64,000 bases of DNA, taken from NCBI RefSeq assembly GCF_020102855.1, contig NZ_JADHZD010000004.1:248001-312000 (forward strand), given 5' to 3'. The notes under the pieces were generated by a model, which was given only the letters and a program-made list of their open reading frames with translations, had not been told where the DNA came from and made no database searches. Below, piece by piece: positions 34,421 through 44,774 of this stretch. This stretch comes from Nocardioides lacusdianchii. Its GTDB lineage: Bacteria > Actinomycetota > Actinomycetes > Propionibacteriales > Nocardioidaceae. A program made the position numbers and the translations under genes. Positions within the stretch are counted from its first letter, which is position 1. Each line of letters opens with the position of its first letter.

Positions 34421-34593
34421 GTCGTGCTCCTGGTGCTGACTGGCGGATACTCCTGGGTAGTGCGGGGCGAGCCTATCCGCCCCGCACCGGTCCGGATGCC
34501 GGGACGTCGTACGGCGGGTCGCGGGGCCGGGGGGAACATGGACGGGTTCCCGATGGTTGTGCCGGGACCTGGTCGTCTGACGAAGGAGTCACC

Positions 34594-35793
34594 GTGTCGT
34601 ACCCCGCGCTCGTCGAGCCGGCTGCCGAGCTCACCACCGACGAGGTGCGCCGCTACAGCCGCCACCTGATCATCCCGGACGTCGGCATGAGCGGGCAGAA
34701 GCGCCTGAAGAACGCCAAGGTGCTCGTCATCGGCGCGGGAGGCCTCGGCTCGCCGGCGCTGCTCTACCTCGCCGCCGCGGGCGTGGGCACCATCGGCATC
34801 GCCGAGTTCGACGAGGTCGACGAGTCGAACCTCCAGCGCCAGATCATCCACGGGATGTCGGACATCGGACGCCCGAAGGCGGTGTCGGCCCAGGAGTCGA
34901 TCTCCGAGGTCAACCCCTACGTCGAGGTCGTGGTGCACAACGAGCGCCTCGACAACGACAACGTGCTGCAGATCTTCGAGGGCTACGACCTGATCGTCGA
35001 CGGCACCGACAACTTCGCCACGCGCTACATGGTCAACGACGCGGCCTACTTCCTGAAGATCCCCTACGTCTGGGGCTCGATCTACCGCTTCGACGGCCAG
35101 GCCTCGGTGTTCGCGCCGTCCATGTCCGACGAGGCGCCGTGCTACCGCTGCCTCTACCCCGAGCCCCCGCCGCCGGGCATGGTGCCCAGCTGCGCCGAGG
35201 GCGGCGTGCTCGGCGTGCTGTGCGCCAGCATCGGCTCGATCCAGGTCAACGAGGCGATCAAGCTGCTGACCGGCATCGGCGACCCGGCCATCGGCAAGCT
35301 CGTCATCTACGACGCACTCGAGCTCGAGTGGCGCAAGCTCAAGGTCCGCAAGGACCCGAACTGCGCGCTGTGCGGCGAGAACGCCACCGTCACGGGCCTC
35401 ATCGACTACGACGCCTTCTGCGGCGCGGTGTCCGACGAGGCCGCCGAGGCCGCTGCCGGCTCGACGATCTCGGTCGTCCAGCTCGAGCAGATGCTCAAGG
35501 AGCGCGAGGCCGGCGAGCGCGACTTCACCCTCATCGACGTGCGCGAGCCCAACGAGTTCGAGATCAACAAGATCCCGGGCGCGGTGCTGGTGCCGAAGGG
35601 CGAGTTCCTCAACGGCAACGCCTTGGGCGACCTGCCCGCCGACAAGCCGATCGTGCTGCACTGCAAGTCGGGCGTGCGCTCGGCCGAGGTGCTCGCGATC
35701 GTCAAGGGCGCGGGCTACGCCGACGCCGTCCACGTCGGCGGCGGCGTGGTGGCCTGGGTGAGCCAGATCGACCCCAGCCAGCCGGCGTACTGA
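34594..35793 (+). CDS. moeZ: Adenylyltransferase/sulfurtransferase MoeZ
   Basis: A protein of 399 residues with the E1-like plus rhodanese layout. Residues 20-260 form the ThiF/MoeB domain: VIGAGGLGSPALLYLAAAG for ATP, DESNLQRQ, DGTDNFATRY, and paired Cys in CYRC and CALC for zinc. Residues 295-395 are a rhodanese with the catalytic loop HCKSGVRSAE (Cys357). MoeZ adenylates the C-terminus of small ubiquitin-like sulfur carriers (MoaD, CysO, ThiS) and thiocarboxylates them for molybdopterin, cysteine and thiamin synthesis. That supply is relevant here, because a molybdenum hydroxylase is encoded at 56.3-60.0 kb. Confidence 0.95.
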   Translation: MSYPALVEPAAELTTDEVRRYSRHLIIPDVGMSGQKRLKNAKVLVIGAGGLGSPALLYLAAAGVGTIGIAEFDEVDESNLQRQIIHGMSDIGRPKAVSAQESISEVNPYVEVVVHNERLDNDNVLQIFEGYDLIVDGTDNFATRYMVNDAAYFLKIPYVWGSIYRFDGQASVFAPSMSDEAPCYRCLYPEPPPPGMVPSCAEGGVLGVLCASIGSIQVNEAIKLLTGIGDPAIGKLVIYDALELEWRKLKVRKDPNCALCGENATVTGLIDYDAFCGAVSDEAAEAAAGSTISVVQLEQMLKEREAGERDFTLIDVREPNEFEINKIPGAVLVPKGEFLNGNALGDLPADKPIVLHCKSGVRSAEVLAIVKGAGYADAVHVGGGVVAWVSQIDPSQPAY

Positions 35794-35825
35794 CCGGGAC
35801 CTGACCACCTGCTGACGGCGAGGGA

Positions 35826-35843
35826 CGGGGCGTAACCGCCCCG
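35826..35843 (+). terminator. Hairpin after moeZ
   Basis: CGGGGCG (35826-35832) and CGCCCCG (35837-35843) form a perfect 7-bp stem with a TAAC loop in the gap between moeZ and the protease gene. No U-run follows. Confidence 0.45.
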
Positions 35844-35865
35844 CGGGGGCTTCGTTGGACCGTGC

Positions 35866-36738
35866 ATGCGCACTCCGACGAAGCTCCTGTCCCTCGCCGC
35901 GGCGTCCGGCCTGCTCGCCGCTGCCGCCACCAGCGCCCCGGCCTCCGCGGCGCCGAAGAAGCAGGCCCGTGCCGCGTGGGCGCCGGCTGCCAGCGCCTCG
36001 ATCCATCCCGGGGTGCAGATGTACACCGAGGGTGCCCAGTGCACCGCCAACTTCGTCTACACCGACGGCTCCGGTGCGACGTACGTCGGCTACGCCGCGC
36101 ACTGCGCCGGCACCGGTGAGGCGACCGACACCAACGGGTGCGACGCCGGCTCCCTCCCGCTCGGCACCCGCGTCGACTTCGTCGAGGGCGGCTCGCTGCT
36201 CGGCGAGGGCACGAAGGTCGGCTCCGGCACGCTGGCGTACTCGTCGTGGCTCACGATGCAGCAGCGCGGCGAGACCGACGCGGACGCCTGTGCCTACAAC
36301 GACCTGGCCCTGGTGAAGGTCGACGCCGCCGACGTCGCGAAGGTCAATCCGTCGGTGCCCTTCTGGGGCGGCCCGGTCGGCATCGACACCGACGGCACGT
36401 CCGCGGGCGAGTCCGTCTACTCCTACGGCAACTCCAGCCTGCGCGCCGGCATCGAGCTGCTCTCGCCCAAGCAGGGCACCAGCCTCGGGACCGACCCGAG
36501 CGGCTGGTCGCACCCGGTCTACACCGTGACGCCCGGCGTGCCCGGTGACTCCGGCAGCGCCTTCCTCGACGCCGACGGCAACGCGCTCGGCACCCTGTCG
36601 ACGCTCGCCCTCGCGCCGCTGGCGGGCTCCAACGGTGTCGGTGACCTGTCCCGCGAGCTGTCGTACGCCCAGGCGCACGGCCCGATCGCCGGCCTGCGCC
36701 TGGTGCCGGGCACGGAGCCCTTCAGCCCGGTGCTCTGA
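35866..36738 (+). CDS. Secreted trypsin-like serine protease
   Basis: A protein of 290 residues. Residues 1-28 are a Sec signal peptide ending in APASAAP. The chymotrypsin-fold triad can be placed: His79 in GYAAHCAG, Asp146 in YNDLALVKV and Ser229 in VPGDSGSAF. Cys pairs (QCTANF with AHCAG, GCDAG with DACAY) suggest disulfides, as expected for an exported protease. The oxyanion-hole Gly-Asp-Ser-Gly is intact, so it should be active. The gene stands alone and its physiological substrate is unknown. Confidence 0.88.
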   Translation: MRTPTKLLSLAAASGLLAAAATSAPASAAPKKQARAAWAPAASASIHPGVQMYTEGAQCTANFVYTDGSGATYVGYAAHCAGTGEATDTNGCDAGSLPLGTRVDFVEGGSLLGEGTKVGSGTLAYSSWLTMQQRGETDADACAYNDLALVKVDAADVAKVNPSVPFWGGPVGIDTDGTSAGESVYSYGNSSLRAGIELLSPKQGTSLGTDPSGWSHPVYTVTPGVPGDSGSAFLDADGNALGTLSTLALAPLAGSNGVGDLSRELSYAQAHGPIAGLRLVPGTEPFSPVL

Positions 36739-36793
36739 CGCACCTCCTCGACACGTCCTCGCGTGGCGCGCCCCGGTCACCTAGGGTCGCGCC

Positions 36794-37588
36794 ATGCGTG
36801 CGTTCGGGGGGCTGCCGGCGGGACTGCGTGCCGTCCTGGCGGTGGCCGCCACCAGCCTGCTGATGGTCGTGGTCGCCTGGGCGACCCTCATCGGTCCCGA
36901 CCAGGTGTTCACCGGCCCCGGCGTGGTCGAGCGGACCCCGACGACCACGACCCGCACCTGCCTCCCGCTCGTGGTGACGACGGCTCCCGACGGCACGGTC
37001 GGGACCACGGTCCCGGACAACCCGCAGGGCCTCCCGCTGTGCGAGGAGCCGGACACCTCGCGCCAGGACGCGATCGACCTCGTCGAGCAGGCCGACCCGC
37101 CACTGTGGCTCAAGCTGCTGGTCTGGGCCTTCCTGATCGCCGTGCTCGTCGCGGTCATCGCCCTCGTCGTGTGGGTGGTGGCGAACCTGGTGGGGCGTCG
37201 GCAGACCCGCGCGCGCGAGCGGCGTGAGGAGGTCGGGTTCACCACCCTCGGCGAGCCGGCCCGGCTGGTCGAGGCGATCACCGCCGACGCCGCGCAGCAG
37301 GACGCCGCGCTGCACGACGGCGACCCGCGCAACGCCATCGTCGCGGCGTGGCTGCGCTTCGAGGTGCAGGGGGAGGCCGCGGGTGTCGGGCGCCGGTCGT
37401 GGGAGACCTCGTCGGAGTACGCCCTGCGCGTGCTCGACCTCGTCTCCGCGGACACCGGAGCGGTCAACCGGCTGGCGGGCCTCTACCGCGAGGCCAGGTT
37501 CAGCGAGCACCCGATCACCGAGCAGCACCGCACCGACGCGCTCGAGGCGCTGACCGCGATCCGCCGCAGCCTCGGGGTGCGGCCGTGA
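36794..37588 (+). CDS. DUF4129-domain membrane protein
   Basis: A protein of 264 residues with two membrane helices (about 13-36 and 103-133) separated by an extracytoplasmic loop rich in Thr and Pro. The cytoplasmic C-terminus (residues 175-260) matches the DUF4129 pattern with DPRNAIVAAWLRFE, SEYALRVLD and LYREARFSEH. DUF4129 proteins accompany MoxR/DUF58/transglutaminase clusters in actinobacteria. The next gene starts on its stop codon (GTGA), so it is the first gene of a six- or seven-gene overlapping operon. Confidence 0.82.
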   Translation: MRAFGGLPAGLRAVLAVAATSLLMVVVAWATLIGPDQVFTGPGVVERTPTTTTRTCLPLVVTTAPDGTVGTTVPDNPQGLPLCEEPDTSRQDAIDLVEQADPPLWLKLLVWAFLIAVLVAVIALVVWVVANLVGRRQTRARERREEVGFTTLGEPARLVEAITADAAQQDAALHDGDPRNAIVAAWLRFEVQGEAAGVGRRSWETSSEYALRVLDLVSADTGAVNRLAGLYREARFSEHPITEQHRTDALEALTAIRRSLGVRP

Positions 37589-38020
37589 GGGCACCCTGGA
37601 AGGACGTCCCGCAGGGCTGGCGCAGCCGGATCCTCCTCGGCACGCTCGCCGCGGTGGTCGGCTACGGAGCCGCCGTGCTGCTGCGCTTCGACCCCCAGCC
37701 AGGGCCGTACGCCGTCATGTCCGCCGTCGTGCTCGCCCTCGGCTGGCTCGTGCTCGACACCGTCGACGCGCCCGCCGCCGAGTGGGTGCCCCGCATCCAG
37801 CCCACCGGTGACCGGGTGGACGAGGTGACCTCCGACCTGCGGGTCCTGTCCAGCCACCAGCAGGCCAGTGAGCCGTCGGAGGCGCTGCGCGATCGCCTCG
37901 TCGCCCTGGCCCGCGCCCGCGACCCGGTGCTGGCCGACGACCTCCACCGCGAGCTCGACCCCCTGCGCCGCCTCTCGCCCGGCGAGATCGACCGCATCCT
38001 GACCCGAATCGAGGAAGTCC

Positions 38021-38028
<8 letters not shown>
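37585..38028 (+). CDS. Small membrane protein of the MoxR locus
   Basis: A protein of 147 residues from the GTG that overlaps the previous stop. Two hydrophobic segments lie near residues 15-34 and 40-60, and the rest is a charged helical domain with a LHRELDPLRRLSPGEIDRIL segment. No family is recognised with confidence. It overlaps moxR by eight bases. A role in assembling or anchoring the MoxR-DUF58 machine is inferred from position only. Confidence 0.7.
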
Positions 38029-39018
<990 letters not shown>

Positions 39019-39022
<4 letters not shown>

Positions 39023-40293
39023 GCACCTGGCGACCGACGCCGTCGCTCGTCCGCGCCTGCCTCTTCGCGCTCGGCGGCCTCGCCGGCGGCGTGGTGGGTG
39101 GCCTCGACGTGCTGGTGATGCTGGCCGCCCCCTTCGTGGTCCTGGCCGCCATGGGGCTGGCCGGCCGCCCGCGGCGCGTGCCGACGGTCTCGACGCGCAT
39201 CGACCACCACCGGCTGCACGAGGGCCAGGGCACGACGTCGCGGCTCGTGGTCGACGACCTCACGGGGATCGAGCACGCCACCCGGGTGGCCGGTCCCGCG
39301 CCGCACGTCGCCACCCGTCCGACGTACGGCGCCGCGGGGTCGCTCGTCGATGCCGGCCTTCCCGTCGTCGAGTTCAGCCCGCGCCGCTGGGGCCGCCGCG
39401 CGATCGGCGCCGAGCGGGTGGGACTGACGAGCTCCTGGGCCGGCTGGCAGTGGGGGCCGGTCGACATGCCCGAGCACGGGCTCAGCGTGCTGCCGCAGAC
39501 CGCGCCGTACGACAGCCGCGCCGAGGTGCCGCAGCCCGACGGCCTGGTCGGACGACACCGCTCGCGCCGCATCGGCAGCGGCACCGAGTTCGAGGGCATC
39601 CGCCACTTCGCCGCCGGCGACCGGCTCAAGCGGATCACCTGGCCGGTGTCGCTGCGCACCGGTGAGCTCCACGTCATCACCACCCGTGCCGAGCAGGACG
39701 CCGGGGTGTGGCTCGTGGTCGACGGCCTGCGCGACATCGGCCGTTCGGGGGGCATCGACGGCGCGGCGAGCACCCTCGACCTCACCGTCCGCGCGGCGGC
39801 CGCGCTCGCCGAGCACCACGTCCGCACCGGTGACCGCGTCGGGCTGCTGGTCGTCGCCGCCGACCCCTCGCGCGTGCCCCTCGGGTCGGGGCCGCGGCAC
39901 CTCCAGCGGATCCAGGCGGTCCTGGCGCGGATCCGCACCGAGGGCCGCAGCGTCGCGCCGGAGCGCCTCGACCTCGGGGCCGGCGCCGGCAGCGTCGTCC
40001 ACGTGCTGTCGCCCATGCTCTTCACCCCGCTCGTGACCGCGACCGCGAGCCTGCAGCGCAGCGGAGCCTCGGTCGTGGTCATCGACACGTGGGGCGAGCG
40101 CGACGCCGGCTCCGACCGGCTGGCGCTGCCGAGCCTCGCCGCGCGGATGCAGAAGATCGAGCGCGACGACCGGCTCGAGCGGCTCGCCGCCCTCGGCTGC
40201 CCGGTCGTCCCGTGGCACGGACCGGGCACCCTCGACACGGTGCTGCAGCAGCTGGCCCGCAGGGCCCGGGTGCCGAAGGTGCGAGCCCGGTGA
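39019..40293 (+). CDS. DUF58-domain protein
   Basis: A protein of 424 residues. Two hydrophobic segments in the first 50 residues anchor it. The DUF58 signature GSGTEFEGIRHFAAGDRLKRITW lies near residues 193-215, followed by a von Willebrand A-like half with VWLVVDGLRDIGRSGG. DUF58 proteins are the constant partner of MoxR ATPases and are thought to be their clients. The neighbouring transglutaminase often found in such operons is absent here. Confidence 0.88.
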
Positions 40294-40808
40294 GCGCGCT
40301 CGACCGCGTCCTGACGCCCGGGCTCACCACCGGTGGGCTGGTGCTGCGGGTGGTCCTGGCGCTGCTCCCGTGCGCGGCGTTGGCGCTCGCGCTGCCGGAG
40401 GTGCCCCACCTGATCGTGACGGCCCTGGTGGTGGCCTGCTCGCTGCGGTGGGCAGTGACGCCCGACCACCCGGCCGGCGCGGCCGCCCTGCTGCTGGTCG
40501 GAGGGTGGTGGGCCGTGCACGACGTCGTCGACTGGCGGGTGCTCGTCGTCGCGGTGCTGCTCCTCACCGCCCACGTGGTCGCGACGCTCCTCGCCCACGG
40601 GCCGGCGACGCTCCCCGTGGACCCGCGCCTGGCCGGGCTGTGGCTGCGACGCGCGCTGCTGGCGCTCGTGCCGGTGCCCGTCGCCTGGCTGGCGGTGCGC
40701 GGCCTCGACGCCGACCTCGCCCCCTCGTGGTTGTGGCTCGTCGTCGCGCTGGTCCTCGGCGCGCTGCTCGTGCTGACCTCACGGCTCCTGGCGCCGGAGG
40801 TCGAGTGA
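40290..40808 (+). CDS. Integral membrane protein of the MoxR locus
   Basis: A protein of 172 residues with five hydrophobic segments and almost no polar domain. It overlaps both neighbours by four bases, so it is translated with the DUF58 and alkyltransferase-like genes. No known family motif is seen. It probably completes the membrane complex of the MoxR/DUF58 operon. Confidence 0.75.
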   Translation: MSALDRVLTPGLTTGGLVLRVVLALLPCAALALALPEVPHLIVTALVVACSLRWAVTPDHPAGAAALLLVGGWWAVHDVVDWRVLVVAVLLLTAHVVATLLAHGPATLPVDPRLAGLWLRRALLALVPVPVAWLAVRGLDADLAPSWLWLVVALVLGALLVLTSRLLAPEVE

Positions 40809-41152
40809 GCACCGGTCGATCGAGCACCGGTGAGGAGCGCGAGCTCTACGCCGAGCTGGTGCTGCAGTGCGCCGAGTCGGTCCCGCGCGGTCGGGTCACG
40901 ACGTACGGCGCCATCGCCGACGTGGTCGGTCAGCGGCTGGGGCGCGGCGGCCCCCGCCTCGTGGGCAACGTGATGGCCCGGCACGGCGCCGCGGTCGCGT
41001 GGTGGCGCGTGGTGCGGGCCGACGGCTCGCTGCCGCCGTCGCACGACGAGGAGGCCCGTCAGGCCTACCTCGAGGAGGGCACGCCCCTGCGCGCGAGCGG
41101 CGCGGTCGATCTGGGACGTGCGTTCGTCGCCCCGACCCTGCAGGCACAATGA
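40805..41152 (+). CDS. Alkyltransferase-like (ATL) DNA-repair protein
   Basis: A protein of 115 residues. VPRGRVTTYGAIADVVG and RLVGNVMARHGAAVAWWRVVRADGSLPP match the DNA-binding and active-site region of O6-methylguanine-DNA methyltransferase, but the acceptor PCHRV is replaced by AWWRVV, so no cysteine acceptor is present. Proteins with this change bind O6-alkylguanine and flag it for nucleotide excision repair. The size (about 100-120) is also typical of ATL proteins. It is embedded in an operon whose other genes are membrane proteins. Confidence 0.85.
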   Translation: MSTGRSSTGEERELYAELVLQCAESVPRGRVTTYGAIADVVGQRLGRGGPRLVGNVMARHGAAVAWWRVVRADGSLPPSHDEEARQAYLEEGTPLRASGAVDLGRAFVAPTLQAQ

Positions 41153-41832
41153 GCGCCATGCTCTACACGGTCGCGCACGGAGTCATCCCACCGCTGGCCC
41201 GAGCCGTGTGGCGTCCCACGGTCGAGGGGCTGCACCACCTGCCGTCGACCGGCCCGGTGATCGTGGCGAGCAACCACCTGTCGTTCTTCGACTCCGTCGT
41301 CATCCCTGTGGTCGTGCCGCGCAAGGTGGTCTTCCTCGCCAAGTCCGACTACTTCACCGGCACCGGCGTGAAGGGCGCGCTGACCCGCACCTGGTTCGAG
41401 GGGCTCGGCATGCTGCCCGTCGACCGCGACGACACCAAGGCCGCGATCGCCAGCCTCGACACCGCGCTGGAGGTGCTGCGCCGCGGGGAGGCCTTCGGGA
41501 TCTACCCCGAGGGCACGCGCTCGCGCGACGGCCGGCTCTACCGCGGCCGCACCGGCGTCGCCCACCTCGCGCTGACCGCCGGCTGCCCGGTCGTGCCGGT
41601 GGGGCTCCAGGGGACCGAGGACATCCAGCCCGTCGGCACCAGCCGGCCGCGGCTGCGCGGGGTCGACGTGACGGTGCGCTTCGGTGCGCCGATCCAGGTC
41701 GCGGGGGAGTACGACGGCGTGCCGAGCGGCCGCGCGCGCCGCGAGCTCACCGACCGGATCATGGCCGCCATCGGCGACCTGACCGGCCAGGAGCCCGCGG
41801 GCGTCTACAACGAGCGCCCGGGCACTGCCTGA
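41149..41832 (+). CDS. 1-acyl-glycerol-3-phosphate acyltransferase-like protein
   Basis: A protein of 227 residues whose ATG overlaps the ATL stop; a second ATG lies three codons later. NHLSFFDS near residues 43-50 is the catalytic HX4D motif and YPEGTRSRDG near 122-131 the glycerol-3-phosphate-binding motif of PlsC-type acyltransferases. It should transfer an acyl chain to lysophosphatidic acid or a related lipid at the membrane. It ends the operon and overlaps the end of the convergent AllG-like gene by 28 bases. Confidence 0.88.
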   Translation: MSAMLYTVAHGVIPPLARAVWRPTVEGLHHLPSTGPVIVASNHLSFFDSVVIPVVVPRKVVFLAKSDYFTGTGVKGALTRTWFEGLGMLPVDRDDTKAAIASLDTALEVLRRGEAFGIYPEGTRSRDGRLYRGRTGVAHLALTAGCPVVPVGLQGTEDIQPVGTSRPRLRGVDVTVRFGAPIQVAGEYDGVPSGRARRELTDRIMAAIGDLTGQEPAGVYNERPGTA

Positions 41833-43208
41833 GCCAGCGCGGCCAGCGCCTGCGGGAAGATCTCGGCCGGCGGCGTGACGAGGCCGGCGCCGACCTGGCC
41901 CACGCCGGCGACCGCACCGGCCATGCCGGTGTTGATCTGCGGCAGGATCCCGGTGCGGCACACCTTGCTCACGTCGATGCCGGTCGGGGTGCCCTGGAAC
42001 TCCAGCACCGGGACGGACCAGCGCGGGTTCTCCGCGAGGGTGATCTCGTGCATGCGGCGGGTGGTGGCGAGCGCGTCGGGGACCGAGCCGCCGACGAGCC
42101 GCACGATCGCAGGAGCGGTCGCCATCGCGAAGCCGCCGATCCCGGCGGTCTCCGTGATCGCCGAGTCGCCGATGTCGGGGTTGGCGTCGTCGGGGCCGTA
42201 GTCGCCGAGGAAGAGGCCCTCGGCGACCTGGGCCGGGCCGGTGAACCATTGGTCGCCGGTGCCGGAGACCTGGATGCCGAAGTCGGTGCCGTTGCGCGCC
42301 ATCGCCACCACCATCGTCGAGCCGGGCACGTCGCGCCCGGCGTCGAGGGCGAGCTTGCAGGCCGGCATCGCGAGGTTGAGGAAGAAGTGGTCGTTGCCGC
42401 CGACGAAGCGGAGCACGTCGGCGACGTCCTTGCTCGCGAAGCCACCTCCCTCGATGCTGCCGACCATCGCGGGGGAGAGGTCACGCAGCAGCATCAGCGT
42501 GCCGGCACGGTTGCGGTTGTGCGCCTCGTCGCCCATCTGCAGCATCTGGGTCAGGATGCCGGTGACGTCGGTCGCCTCCTCGGTGCCGCGGACGGCCGCC
42601 TGGAGCAGCGGGCCGAGCACGTCGCCCATCCAGCGCAGCCGGGTGAGCACGTCGGGACCGTAGGCGCCGTAGCGCAGCACCTTGCCGAGCCCCTCGTTGA
42701 GCGAGCAGTAGGTCCGCTTGCCGGTGGCGCGGTCCTCCAGGACCCACATCCACATCGACGGCGTGACCACGCCCGCCATCGGGCCCACCGCGCTGCGGTG
42801 GTGGCAGGGCTCGAGGCTGACCGAGCTGCCGGACTCGAAGAGCGCGACGGCGTCCTCGGGGTCCTCGACGAGGCCCTCCAGCGCTGCGCCGCCCATGAGG
42901 GCGCCGCGCAGCGGTCCTGAGGTGCGCTCCCACTCGATCGGCGGGCCGGCGTGCAGGAACTGGCCCTTCTCGAGGCCGAGGACCTCGCTCGCCGGAGCGA
43001 CGTCGACGAGGTGGGCGGTGACGCCGAGCATCGCCTCGACCGCCCGGCGGTTGGCCTCGGGGCGCCGCCGGTCGGTGGCGACGGCGGCGAGGTCGTCCTG
43101 CGTGCCCGGCATCGGCGGGCGCCAGTCGACCCGCTCGACGTCCACGGCCTGGCCGGCGACGGCGTCGGCGAACATGCCTGCGCCGACGGTGACGACACTG
43201 GTGCTCAC
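41805..43208 (-). CDS. AllG/YlbE-like protein (DUF1116), oxamate carbamoyltransferase-family subunit
   Basis: A protein of 467 residues with the DUF1116 layout: RPEANRRAVEAML near the start, EPCHHRSAVGPMAGVVTPSMW, GDEAHNRNRAGTLMLLRDLSP, FVGGNDHFFLNLAMPA, and NGTDFGIQVSG. In E. coli the homologue YlbE (AllG) is assigned, with FdrA (AllF) and YlbF (AllH), to the carbamoyl transfer step that ends anaerobic allantoin breakdown. Its GTG overlaps the FdrA stop, so the two subunits are coupled. The carbamate kinase expected downstream is not present in this window. Confidence 0.85.
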   Translation of the reverse strand: MSTSVVTVGAGMFADAVAGQAVDVERVDWRPPMPGTQDDLAAVATDRRRPEANRRAVEAMLGVTAHLVDVAPASEVLGLEKGQFLHAGPPIEWERTSGPLRGALMGGAALEGLVEDPEDAVALFESGSSVSLEPCHHRSAVGPMAGVVTPSMWMWVLEDRATGKRTYCSLNEGLGKVLRYGAYGPDVLTRLRWMGDVLGPLLQAAVRGTEEATDVTGILTQMLQMGDEAHNRNRAGTLMLLRDLSPAMVGSIEGGGFASKDVADVLRFVGGNDHFFLNLAMPACKLALDAGRDVPGSTMVVAMARNGTDFGIQVSGTGDQWFTGPAQVAEGLFLGDYGPDDANPDIGDSAITETAGIGGFAMATAPAIVRLVGGSVPDALATTRRMHEITLAENPRWSVPVLEFQGTPTGIDVSKVCRTGILPQINTGMAGAVAGVGQVGAGLVTPPAEIFPQALAALAQAVPGRSL

Positions 43209-44713
43209 TGGTGGGCTCCTTCGGTTCGGCCGGAGGTTCGGCTCAGCAGGTCGAGGGCGCGGCGGGTGGCCGCGGCGTTGGAGAGGTGGACCTCCGCGCC
43301 CGCTGCGACGAGGGCGTCGCGCTGGGCGTCGAGGCCCTGCGGGTCGAGGTCGGTGCCGACGAGGCTGACGATCACGGGGATCGCCCGCTCGCTGCGCGCG
43401 GCGGTGATGGCCGGCGCGAGGTGGGCCGCAGGGTCGGGCTCGGCGCCGTGGCCGAGCACCAGGTCGAGCAGGATCACGCCGGTCGCGGGGTCAGCGGCCG
43501 CGCGGGCGATCTGCTCGTTGCGCAGCGTCGGGTCGATCATCGGGTGGGCCCGGCCCTGGGTGAGCGCGTCGTCGCCGAAGTCGACCATGACGTGGTCGTC
43601 GACGATGAGCTCCTCACCGAGCGCGAGGTCGTCGGAGAGCGGGATGTTGCTGCGGATCGGGCCGAGGGCCTCGGCGGCCATCAGCATCGACTCGTCGCAC
43701 AACGTGCCGCCGACGAAGAGGCCGCGCAGCAGCGGACCGGTGGCGGGGCCGGTGTTGTCGGCGCCGTGGACCGGCCACTGCGGTGCTTCGTGGCCGAGCC
43801 GCGCCAGCACGGCCTCGGCGACGGCGGTGAGGTCGCGCTGGCCGCGCCCGAGCAGGCCGAGCTCGACGAGCGTGCTCAGTGCCTCGGCCTCGCGTGCCAG
43901 GGCCTCGGCGACCTCGGGTGCGGGCGGCTTCGACACCACCACGACCAGGTCCACGTCGGCGTCCGCGTCGAGCCGGCGCAGGGCCTCGCGCGTGGCGAGG
44001 CCGCCGACCGCGGAGGACAGGTCACGACCGCCGACGCCCAGCGCGTGGCGTACGCCCACTCCGTCCAGCGTCGCGCCGGCGTGGTGCAGCAGGGTGAGCA
44101 GCTGCTGGCAGCCGGTGCCGGACGCGGCGACCAGCCCGATGCGGCCCGGGCGCACGGCGTTCGCGAAGCCGAGACCGACGCCGTCGAGCAGTGCGGTGCC
44201 GCAGTCGGGACCCATGACGAGCGCGCCGCGGGTGGCGGCGTACGTCTTGAGCGCGACCTCCTCGGCCACCGGGACGTTGTCGCTGAAGACCATCACGTCG
44301 TGGCCGGCCTCGAGGGCGTCCATCGCCTCGACCGTGGCGCTCGCGCCCGGCACCGAGACGAGCACGACGGCTCCGGGTCCTCCGTGCCGCAGGGCCGAGC
44401 CGGTCGTGCGCGGCGGCGCCTGCGTGGTGTCGCCCGACGACGGGCGGGTGGGGACCAGGGCGGCGTCGACGGCCGCGAGCGCGGTGGCGACGTCGGCGTC
44501 GTCCTCGAGCCGGAGCGCGACCACCATGTCGTTGGGCGAGGAGGCCGGGACCTCGAAGCCCATGCCGATGAGCACCTCGAGGTTGAGGCCGGTGGCCATG
44601 GCCACCTGCGCGGCGACCACGCCGGGGGCGGCCTGCACCGCCCGGCTGACCTGGAGCAGGGTCACCGAGTCGGCGTACGCGCCGCTCCGGAGCTCGACGT
44701 GGTCCGTTGTCAC
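43205..44713 (-). CDS. fdrA: FdrA-family acyl-CoA-synthetase-like protein
   Basis: A protein of about 502 residues from GTG 44713, which has GGGGGA upstream; the frame is open further but lacks a better start. The succinyl-CoA-synthetase-alpha-like fold is visible: VFSDNVPVAEEVALKTYA, VMGPDCGTALLDGVGLGFAN, LVAASGTGCQQLLTLLHHAG and HALGVGGRDLSSAVGGLATREAL. The C-terminal half continues with GTLCDESMLMAAEAL and VMVDFGDDALTQGRAHPMIDP. FdrA is the third partner of AllG and AllH. Whether this set acts on oxamate, carbamoyl phosphate or another acyl group here is not shown. Confidence 0.85.
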   Translation of the reverse strand: MTTDHVELRSGAYADSVTLLQVSRAVQAAPGVVAAQVAMATGLNLEVLIGMGFEVPASSPNDMVVALRLEDDADVATALAAVDAALVPTRPSSGDTTQAPPRTTGSALRHGGPGAVVLVSVPGASATVEAMDALEAGHDVMVFSDNVPVAEEVALKTYAATRGALVMGPDCGTALLDGVGLGFANAVRPGRIGLVAASGTGCQQLLTLLHHAGATLDGVGVRHALGVGGRDLSSAVGGLATREALRRLDADADVDLVVVVSKPPAPEVAEALAREAEALSTLVELGLLGRGQRDLTAVAEAVLARLGHEAPQWPVHGADNTGPATGPLLRGLFVGGTLCDESMLMAAEALGPIRSNIPLSDDLALGEELIVDDHVMVDFGDDALTQGRAHPMIDPTLRNEQIARAAADPATGVILLDLVLGHGAEPDPAAHLAPAITAARSERAIPVIVSLVGTDLDPQGLDAQRDALVAAGAEVHLSNAAATRRALDLLSRTSGRTEGAHQ

Positions 44714-44774
44714 GGGGTCCCCCCGGCGTTGTTCGGGGGAGCGCAGCGGAGGAGAAGAAGGTCGTGGGGTGTGG